A stretch of 7,408 bases of DNA from Sulfurovum sp. (GTDB taxonomy: Bacteria > Campylobacterota > Campylobacteria > Campylobacterales > Sulfurovaceae): NCBI GenBank assembly GCA_015490315.1, contig WFYB01000097.1, positions 1 to 7,408 of the forward strand, read 5' to 3'. Position numbers and translations under genes: made by a program. Of this stretch, positions 1 to 4,870 are shown piece after piece. The notes beneath the pieces were generated by a model that was not told the origin of the DNA, searched no databases, and was given only the letters and a program-made list of their open reading frames with translations. Positions within the stretch are counted from its first letter, which is position 1. Every line of letters begins with the position of its first letter.

Positions 1-83
1 ATAGAACGCCTCAGATGCAAAACATAACTCATAAGTGATTATCAATTATGCTTTGCGACACGATGAGGCTACAACTGTTCTAT
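1..83 (-). repeat. Long imperfect hairpin, possibly a structured RNA
   Basis: Read on the minus strand, the arms nest as follows. ATAGAAC (83-77) pairs with GTTCTAT (7-1). GCCTCA (69-64) pairs with TGAGGC (13-8). A 13-bp stem (56-44 with 17-29) contains two G-U pairs. After a G-G mismatch, a 4-bp stem (42-39 with 34-31) closes a UCAC loop. A 7-nt bulge (76-70) and an asymmetric internal loop (63-57 against 16-14) interrupt the stem. This gives about 30 pairs in 83 nt. Both wobble pairs would be A-C mismatches on the plus strand, so the fold is better as minus-strand RNA. It lies 93 nt beyond the icd stop and reaches the window edge, so it may continue. It could be a 3'UTR element, a small RNA, or the end of a mobile element; I cannot tell which. 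Confidence 0.55.
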
Positions 84-139
84 GTTATAAGGGTCAATTA
101 CCCGAGAGTATCTTTTTACACTAGATACCAAGAAGTGGG

Positions 140-159
140 TGCAGGGGCATACCCCCGCA
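140..159 (-). terminator. GC-rich hairpin after icd, weak terminator candidate
   Basis: In minus-strand RNA this is an 8-bp stem, UGCGGGGG with CCCCUGCA, closed by a UAUG loop. The one irregular pair is G-U in the RNA, but it would be an A-C mismatch on the other strand, which fits a structure in the icd transcript. The stem begins 16 nt after the icd stop codon. The sequence after it (CCCACTTCTTGG) has no real U-tract, so efficient intrinsic termination is uncertain. It may instead stabilise the 3' end of the mRNA. Confidence 0.4.
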
Positions 160-175
160 GAGTTTATAGATGCGA

Positions 176-2359
176 TTAGATAGCGTCTATGATCTTGTTG
201 AAGGTTTCAGAAGGACGCATTGCGATCTCCGCCTTTCTGTCATCCGGATGATAATATCCGCCGATATCTTTCGGACTGCCTTCTGCAGCCAGAAGCTCAG
301 AGATGATCTTCTCTTCGTTTTTCTTCAGTTCAGCTGCTACCGGCGCAAACTTTTCTGCCAGTTCCGGATCAGCAGTCTGCGTACTCAATGCCTCTGCCCA
401 GTAGAGCGCGAGATAGTAGTGAGATGCTTTGTTGTCCGGTTCACCTGCTTTTCTTGACGGTGCTTTGTCATTGTCAAGATATGCCTGGTTCGCTTTGTCC
501 AGTGCCTCTGTCAGTGCGCCGATCTTGCTGTCATCCGATTTTTGGTACTCCATTCTGAGTGACTCTGCAAGCGCAAGGAACTCACCGAGTGAATCCCATC
601 TGAGGTGCCCCTCAGCCAAGAACTGGTCTACGTGCTTCGGTGCAGAACCGCCCGCACCTGTCTCAAAGAGTCCGCCGCCTGCAAGCAGTGGTACGATAGA
701 GAGCATCTTCGCAGATGTACCAAGCTCAAGGATCGGATACATATCTGTCAGGTGATCACGCAGTACGTTACCTGTCACAGAGATCGTATCTTTACCTGCT
801 CTTACTCTCTCGTTGGTGTATCGTGTCGCTGCAGCCACATCCATGATCTTGATATCAAGACCTGTTGTATCGTGATCTTCAAGATACTTGTTGACCTTCT
901 TGATCATCTCCGCGTCATGTGCTCTGTTCTCATCGAGCCAGAAGATCGCAGGGTTGCCTGTCAGTCTCGCTCTCTCGACTGCCAGTCTTACCCAGTCTTT
1001 GATCGGGATATCTTTGGCACGTGACATTCTCCAGATATCACCCGCTTCTACTTCGTGCTTCATGAGTACATTGCCGTTTGCATCGACTACTTCTACAGTA
1101 CCCGCTTCAGGGATCTCAAATGTAGTCGGGTGAGAGCCATACTCTTCCGCTTTCTGAGCCATGAGACCGACGTTGGAGACGTTACCCATTGTCGTGACAT
1201 CAAACTGTCCGTTTTTGACACAGTCTGCGACCATCTCTTCATGGAATCTTGCATAAGTAGAGTCCGGGATAACCGCTACACACTCTTCAGCGTTGCCGTT
1301 TCTGTCCCACTGCTTACCGCCCTCTCTTACCACGACAGGCATAGAGGCATCAATGATCACATCATTAGGTGCGTTAAAGTTGGTCTCACCCTTATCAGAA
1401 TCAACCATTGCGATCTTTGGGCTGTCTGCATCAACGACTGCCTGGAATGCCGCTTTGATCTCTGCCTCTTTCGGATGACCTGCGATCTTCTTCTCAAGAT
1501 CAGCCATACCGAGATTCGGGTTGACACCAAGCTCTTTAAAGAGATCTGCATACTTGTTGAACACATCTTCGAAGAATACCTGGAATGCATGTCCGAACAT
1601 GATAGGATCAGAGATCTTCATCATCGTTGCTTTGAGGTGGATAGACCAGATTACACCCTTCTCTTTCGCCTCTTCGATCGTTTTTCTGATAAACTCTCTG
1701 AGAGCCTTGACAGACATGAATGTACCATCGAGGATCTCACCCTCAAGCGCATCGATAGATTTGAGCTCTTTGCCGTTGAGAAGGATCTTGACCTCTTGTG
1801 CCTTATCCATAGTCACAGACTGTTCATTGGCGTAGAAGTCCCCTTTGCCGCCCATATGTGCAACATACGCTTTAGAGTTTTCGGCAAACGGCTTCAGTCT
1901 ATGCGGGTGTTTCTGCGCATAGTTTTTTACCGCTCTTGCCGCACGTCTGTCAGAGTTACCTTCACGCAGTACAGGGTTGACCGCAGAACCGAGACAAACA
2001 CTGTATTTTGCCTGAATTTCTTTCTCTTCAGGAGTTTCCGGATTTTCCGGATAGTTTGGAATGTCAAATCCCTGAGACTGAAGCTCTGCGATACACTCTT
2101 TGAGCTGACCGACAGAAGCAGAGATATTTGGAAGCTTGATAATGTTCGCTTCAGGTTTAAGCACAAGCTCCCCGAGCTTTGCCAGCTCATCTTCAGCGAG
2201 TCCCATTGCTGCGAGCACTCTACCCGCGAGTGAAATGTCACTAAGCTTTACATCTACACCTGCTGCATTGGTGAATTTGCTCACTACAGGCAAAAGTGAA
2301 TAGGTTGCCAAAGCCGGAGCTTCGTCGATTTTAGACCAAATAATCGTTGGTTTAGACAT
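176..2359 (-). CDS. icd: Isocitrate dehydrogenase (NADP+), monomeric type
   Basis: This is a complete 727-residue cytosolic enzyme converting isocitrate and NADP+ to 2-oxoglutarate, CO2 and NADPH (EC 1.1.1.42). Its length and sequence fit the roughly 740-residue monomeric family, not the 400-residue dimeric one. Visible family signatures are the N-terminal PTIIWSKIDEAP, EGNSDRR (133-139), GGKGDFYANEQS (170-181), DASMPVVVREGGK (337-349), WLDENRAHD (474-482) and ETGAGGSAPKHV (566-577). K575, H576 and R587 have the spacing of the Lys/His/Arg set that I recall reading the NADP 2'-phosphate in the Corynebacterium and Azotobacter enzymes, so NADP rather than NAD is predicted. The ATG at 2359 is preceded by AAGGAA with a 5-nt gap. 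It appears to be a single-gene transcription unit, divergent from the small gene at 2578. In an organism using the reductive TCA cycle it would run as a reductive carboxylase; that is inference. No frameshift or missing signature was seen. Confidence 0.97.
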   Translation of the reverse strand: MSKPTIIWSKIDEAPALATYSLLPVVSKFTNAAGVDVKLSDISLAGRVLAAMGLAEDELAKLGELVLKPEANIIKLPNISASVGQLKECIAELQSQGFDIPNYPENPETPEEKEIQAKYSVCLGSAVNPVLREGNSDRRAARAVKNYAQKHPHRLKPFAENSKAYVAHMGGKGDFYANEQSVTMDKAQEVKILLNGKELKSIDALEGEILDGTFMSVKALREFIRKTIEEAKEKGVIWSIHLKATMMKISDPIMFGHAFQVFFEDVFNKYADLFKELGVNPNLGMADLEKKIAGHPKEAEIKAAFQAVVDADSPKIAMVDSDKGETNFNAPNDVIIDASMPVVVREGGKQWDRNGNAEECVAVIPDSTYARFHEEMVADCVKNGQFDVTTMGNVSNVGLMAQKAEEYGSHPTTFEIPEAGTVEVVDANGNVLMKHEVEAGDIWRMSRAKDIPIKDWVRLAVERARLTGNPAIFWLDENRAHDAEMIKKVNKYLEDHDTTGLDIKIMDVAAATRYTNERVRAGKDTISVTGNVLRDHLTDMYPILELGTSAKMLSIVPLLAGGGLFETGAGGSAPKHVDQFLAEGHLRWDSLGEFLALAESLRMEYQKSDDSKIGALTEALDKANQAYLDNDKAPSRKAGEPDNKASHYYLALYWAEALSTQTADPELAEKFAPVAAELKKNEEKIISELLAAEGSPKDIGGYYHPDDRKAEIAMRPSETFNKIIDAI

Positions 2360-2382
2360 GTGTATTCCTTGAATTATATTTT

Positions 2383-2399
2383 ATTGTAGAAAGATTGTA
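2383..2399 (-). promoter_or_regulatory. Candidate icd promoter, two TACAAT -10 boxes
   Basis: On the minus strand TACAAT occurs at 2399-2394 and again at 2388-2383, 11 bp apart, in an AT-rich stretch 24-40 bp before the icd start codon. Either is a one-mismatch -10 hexamer that would give a short leader carrying the AAGGAA ribosome site at 2370-2365. I see no clear -35 at 16-19 bp, which is common for sigma-70 promoters in Campylobacterota. The call rests on -10 similarity and position only. Confidence 0.35.
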
Positions 2400-2487
2400 G
2401 CACTTCTATGGTTGAAGCGGATTGAAAAGGGATGTTTCTAAAAAGTTATATTTTTATTTGTTTCCATACTACACAGATGCAGTGGGA

Positions 2488-2516
2488 GTAATGCTAAGGT
2501 AATATTCTTGCATTAC
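2488..2516. promoter_or_regulatory. Inverted repeat, candidate operator, in divergent region
   Basis: GTAATGC (2488-2494) is matched by its reverse complement GCATTAC (2510-2516). A further AAG/CTT pair (2496-2498 with 2507-2509) continues the symmetry after one unpaired base. Arm centres are about 22 bp apart, two turns of DNA, as expected for a dimeric regulator. The right arm overlaps a TTGCAT (2508-2513) that could be the -35 of the small gene at 2578. No regulator can be named. Confidence 0.4.
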
Positions 2517-2538
2517 AATTGGGGTGTTCGGATATGAT
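2508..2538 (+). promoter_or_regulatory. Candidate promoter of the small exported-protein gene
   Basis: TATGAT (2533-2538) is a good -10 box 39 bp before the start codon. TTGCAT (2508-2513) is a possible -35, but the 19-bp spacer is longer than optimal. The -10 sits in the centre of a second inverted repeat, TTCGG (2527-2531) with CCGAA (2540-2544), so binding there would block it. A short hairpin, AGGGA/TCCCT (2551-2563), then lies directly before the ribosome site AAAGGA (2564-2569). Confidence 0.4.
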
Positions 2539-2577
2539 ACCGAAGAATACAGGGATTTTCCCTAAAGGATAATAGAA

Positions 2578-2784
2578 ATGAAAAAGTATGGGACATTGGC
2601 GGCAGCTCTCTGGCTGTCAACACTTTCACTCTATGCCTCAGAAGGACAGATCAAGCGTGAATTTACGGTCACGCAAATCGCACTGGATACCCAGCATGCC
2701 CAACTGGAGCAAGAGGAGATGCCGGAAGATGAGAACAGTTCATCAACGCAACATCAAACACAAGGAGGTGATACTGAGAAATAA
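2578..2784 (+). CDS. Small exported protein of unknown function
   Basis: This is a 68-residue protein that I do not recognise. It starts with MKK, then a hydrophobic stretch (about 5-19) ending in LYA-SEG, a classic Sec signal peptide with likely cleavage after A20. The mature part of about 48 residues is acidic and rich in Gln, Glu, Thr and Ser, with no cysteine, no membrane segment and no recognisable domain; it is likely periplasmic and partly disordered. The ATG has a ribosome site AAAGGA at 8 nt, and a -10 box lies upstream, so expression is plausible. It is divergent from icd and convergent with the DUF302 gene at 2963-3955, and is the only plus-strand gene here. The signal peptide is the main reason to believe it is real; a chance reading frame cannot be excluded. 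Confidence 0.62.
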   Translation: MKKYGTLAAALWLSTLSLYASEGQIKREFTVTQIALDTQHAQLEQEEMPEDENSSSTQHQTQGGDTEK

Positions 2785-2912
2785 TCCTATAATCCCGGAT
2801 CCTGCACCCTGCATATCCCTTCCTTCAACACGTATGTTCGCATGATTCGGGATGCCAACACAACAACGATACAGAAATTTAGTCTCCATAAACAGATGTA
2901 TTGAAACTTCCC

Positions 2913-2945
2913 GCTTTCTGTCCCCTTACTCCTGGGACAGAAAGC
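2913..2945. terminator. Perfect 12-bp stem-loop between convergent genes
   Basis: GCTTTCTGTCCC (2913-2924) and GGGACAGAAAGC (2934-2945) are exact reverse complements around a 9-nt loop. The hairpin lies between the 3' ends of the small plus-strand gene (stop at 2784) and the minus-strand DUF302 gene (stop at 2963), beginning 17 nt beyond the latter. That position suggests a bidirectional terminator, but neither side is followed by a U-tract (AGTCACATTTCC on plus, GGGAAGTTTCAA on minus). The stem-loop is certain as structure; termination is inference. The rest of 2785-2962 shows nothing further. Confidence 0.5.
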
Positions 2946-2962
2946 AGTCACATTTCCGAAAT

Positions 2963-3955
2963 CTAATTCTCTTTTTTGAATCCAAGCTCTTCAAAGGTCT
3001 GAACGACTTCCGCATCGATCGCCCTCATATATTTGATACGCTCTTCGTCTTTGAACTCAAGTGCATTAATCCAGTTGTCCACACTTGCATACCCTACATG
3101 CAGTTCATTTTTCCCTTTTGGAACATAGAAATAGACTGAACAGGGCGCAAAGAGACCTGCCTGAGGTACCCCATGGTTGAAGATAGAGTTGGAGAACTTG
3201 AAGTGGCACAGCAGCGAAACCCAATAGGCATCATATTTGTCAAAGTCAAGATCCCTGTCACTGTACTCAAACTTCAGATCGATAAACCCTGCGATGATAA
3301 AGTCATGCTTGGTAAAGTACTCATCATGCTTCATCACGAAATTTTCGACAAACTCTTCCATATCATCCGGTGTCTCGAACTTCATTACAAGCTTGTTAAG
3401 TCCTTTTTCCGGCAGTGGTTTGGTATGTCTTATCTCTTTTGTCTTCGTCGGCTTGAGCTCTTTAACAACAAGATCATCCAGTTTGTTGATCATCGTGGTA
3501 AATGAGGCTCTGGCTTTTGGATCCTTCTCACCGATGATGTCAAGCATCGTATCTGGTGCGAGATGTCCATACCAGGTGTTGTCATCATTTTTCTTGTCAA
3601 GTGTTTTGTAGACCAGGAAGTTGAAAGGCGTATAGGCACCAAAGTCAGGATTGTGCAAGAGCAGCGGTCTGATCTCATTTAGATTGGTGATATCATAAAA
3701 AGAGATCATCTCGACATTGCGTTCCTTGTACTTTTCATAATAGAAATTTTCGATGTGTGTGTTTGCCTTGACGATAGAAAATCCGATCTTTTCGATCTTC
3801 TTTTTCATAAAGGCATCAATCGCGGTATCCTGATTGCCCTCCGACCCAAAGAGTTTGGCTGTCAAAGCGCCTTCTGTTTTGTTCTCAACAGGTGCTGTCG
3901 CATGCAAAAGCCCGACTGTCAATACCAAGCCTGTCAGTAAATGTGTGATCTTCAT
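2963..3955 (-). CDS. Secreted protein with two DUF302-like domains
   Basis: This is a complete 330-residue protein. Residues 1-21 form a Sec signal peptide (MKITHLLTGL start, hydrophobic core, cleavage near HATA), so the protein is periplasmic or envelope-associated. The mature part looks like a duplication. The second half (about 186-325) contains LLC(250)HF and FAPC(272)SVYFYVPKG, the cysteine-plus-PC pattern of DUF302. The first half (about 45-165) contains ITNLNEIRPLLLHNPDFGAY followed by TPFNFLVYK, which aligns without gaps but has Thr90 and Phe111 where the cysteines should be. The start at 3955 follows AAGGAG with a 6-nt gap. The biochemical role of DUF302 is unknown to me. The neighbour at 4192-4779 is a single-domain DUF302 protein on the same strand. 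The domain call is from pattern recognition and is less sure for the first half. Confidence 0.8.
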   Translation of the reverse strand: MKITHLLTGLVLTVGLLHATAPVENKTEGALTAKLFGSEGNQDTAIDAFMKKKIEKIGFSIVKANTHIENFYYEKYKERNVEMISFYDITNLNEIRPLLLHNPDFGAYTPFNFLVYKTLDKKNDDNTWYGHLAPDTMLDIIGEKDPKARASFTTMINKLDDLVVKELKPTKTKEIRHTKPLPEKGLNKLVMKFETPDDMEEFVENFVMKHDEYFTKHDFIIAGFIDLKFEYSDRDLDFDKYDAYWVSLLCHFKFSNSIFNHGVPQAGLFAPCSVYFYVPKGKNELHVGYASVDNWINALEFKDEERIKYMRAIDAEVVQTFEELGFKKEN

Positions 3956-4001
3956 ATTTTTCTCCTTTTTTACAAAAAATCCACTACTATTCTATCAGAT
4001 A

Positions 4002-4031
4002 TATATAAAGAATAGCCATAGATTTACTCAA
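4002..4031 (-). promoter_or_regulatory. Promoter of the tandem DUF302 gene
   Basis: On the minus strand TTGAGT (4031-4026) and TATATA (4007-4002) are separated by 18 bp, giving a reasonable sigma-70 promoter about 47 bp before the start codon at 3955. The ribosome site AAGGAG (3967-3962) follows in the leader. Nearby TTATAT or TAGAAT boxes could serve instead as the -10, so the exact hexamer is open. Confidence 0.45.
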
Positions 4032-4042
4032 TGATGGCTATT
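4011..4042. promoter_or_regulatory. Inverted repeat over the DUF302 promoter, candidate operator
   Basis: AATAGCCAT (4011-4019) and ATGGCTATT (4034-4042) are exact reverse complements with a 14-bp spacer and arm centres 23 bp apart. The proposed -35 (4031-4026) lies in the spacer and one arm sits between -35 and -10, the geometry of a repressor site. If transcription began further upstream (TACAAT at 4045-4040), the repeat would instead form a leader hairpin. Confidence 0.45.
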
Positions 4043-4106
4043 GTACAAAATGACAGAATCGTCCGGATACTTTATCGTAACTGTGTGAAAAATGTGTGTA
4101 GTTTAA

Positions 4107-4146
4107 GGAGAGAAAAGAAAGAGTGACAGCGGAACACCGCTATCAC
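4107..4146 (-). terminator. Intrinsic terminator of the 195-residue DUF302 gene
   Basis: In minus-strand RNA, GUGAUAGCGG (4146-4137) pairs with CCGCUGUCAC (4132-4123) over all 10 positions, one of them G-U, around a UGUU loop. A U-rich run, TCTTTCTTTTCTCTCC (4122-4107), follows at once. It starts 46 nt after the stop codon at 4192. A smaller hairpin, GGCAG/CTGCC (4149-4153 with 4161-4165), lies between. This is the best terminator in the window and marks the end of that transcript. Confidence 0.8.
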
Positions 4147-4191
4147 ATGGCAGAACGATGCTGCCCAGATCGTATACAAGGAGAGATGCGC

Positions 4192-4779
4192 CTACTCTTC
4201 GTCAGGCTCTTCTCCAATAGCACCGGCTTCGAGCATGCCATACATACCCGCTTCGACCTCTTTGGCAAGCTTGAGAAGCTCAGGAGTCAGTTTTTTACCG
4301 CCATGGATCATAAGATCAAGCTTCATCGTGTAGAGATAGATGTCCCCGTTTGGCTCTTCGATGATACCGATACGGCACGGCATAAATCCGATGAACTCAC
4401 GAGAGTAGTTGAGGAAATAGTCCGCAATTGTCGGAGAACAGTAAGAACGGATCTGTGTATAGACACCGTTTTTTCTTGGCATTACTTTGTGATCTACCAT
4501 CGCAAGACCGTGTTGGCTGGCAACTTCATCCATCACTTCGATCGCATTGTCAATCGCTTCCTGCTTGCTCATACCTTCAGGGATCGTCATCTTTTTCTTG
4601 ATGATCATACCTTTGGCAGGGTCACCTGTCTCAAGTACCTTACCCGCCATATCCATATAGGCACCGAGTGCACCGGAATCAAACTGCTTGAGTGTGCTGC
4701 CGTATTTTGCTACGACGATGATCAGACCCGCTACTACCAACGCACCGATAAGTGCCAAGATCGTTTTGATAAATTTCAT
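4192..4779 (-). CDS. Membrane-anchored DUF302 domain protein
   Basis: This is a complete 195-residue protein. Residues 4-24 form one hydrophobic segment after MKFIK with no obvious cleavage site, so I read it as an N-terminal anchor with the rest outside the cytoplasmic membrane. The DUF302 domain is best seen at about 105-155: YC(114)SPTIADYFLNYSREFIGF, then MPC(135)RIGIIEEPNGDIYLY. C114 and C135 are the family's characteristic pair and could form a disulfide or bind a ligand; that is inference. The tail ends in the acidic EEPDEE. The start at 4779 follows AAGGA with a 5-nt gap. It lies 91 bp downstream of dnaE on the same strand, with a TATAAT promoter of its own and a strong terminator after it, so it is probably transcribed alone, perhaps with some read-through from dnaE. 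Function unknown. Confidence 0.88.
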   Translation of the reverse strand: MKFIKTILALIGALVVAGLIIVVAKYGSTLKQFDSGALGAYMDMAGKVLETGDPAKGMIIKKKMTIPEGMSKQEAIDNAIEVMDEVASQHGLAMVDHKVMPRKNGVYTQIRSYCSPTIADYFLNYSREFIGFMPCRIGIIEEPNGDIYLYTMKLDLMIHGGKKLTPELLKLAKEVEAGMYGMLEAGAIGEEPDEE

Positions 4780-4811
4780 TGTTATCCTTTTAACCGTTAA
4801 ATTCGAGCACT

Positions 4812-4817
4812 ATTATA
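4812..4817 (-). promoter_or_regulatory. TATAAT -10 box of the 195-residue DUF302 gene
   Basis: A perfect TATAAT on the minus strand (4817-4812) lies 32 bp before the start codon at 4779, giving an expected leader of about 25 nt that includes the AAGGA site (4789-4785). No consensus -35 is seen, but the upstream stretch is strongly A/T-tracted (4822-4834), as is usual for Campylobacterota promoters. I see no hairpin terminator for dnaE between 4818 and 4870. Confidence 0.5.
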
Positions 4818-4870
4818 AAACCTTTTTTTAAAATTGAGATTAAATGACTCCTATTTTATCCTCCAAAACC

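Noticed and set aside
1..83. Integron attC site
   Set aside because: Length and arm layout are similar, but the terminal cores do not fit RYYYAAC/GTTRRRY, the spacer is unpaired on one side only, and no gene cassette or integrase is visible.
108..128. GTATCT/AGATAC inverted repeat with 9-nt loop
   Set aside because: A 6-bp AT-rich stem of this kind is common by chance and has no further supporting signal.
1055..2233. 392-codon open frame on the plus strand
   Set aside because: It lies wholly antisense to icd, is rich in Arg, Cys, His and Phe as antisense frames of biased genes are, and has no recognisable domain or ribosome site.
2373..2378. Perfect TATAAT on the minus strand before icd
   Set aside because: It is only 13 bp from the start codon; transcription from it would leave almost no leader and would cut through the ribosome site.
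2588..2845. 85-codon plus-strand frame overlapping the small exported-protein gene
   Set aside because: It has no signal peptide or domain, its start lies inside the better-supported gene, and its composition is that of a shifted frame.
4123..4800. 225-codon plus-strand frame with GTG start and AAGGAG 12 nt upstream
   Set aside because: It is antisense to the 195-residue DUF302 gene, its start lies inside the terminator hairpin, and the AAGGAG is the complement of the terminator's U-rich tail.
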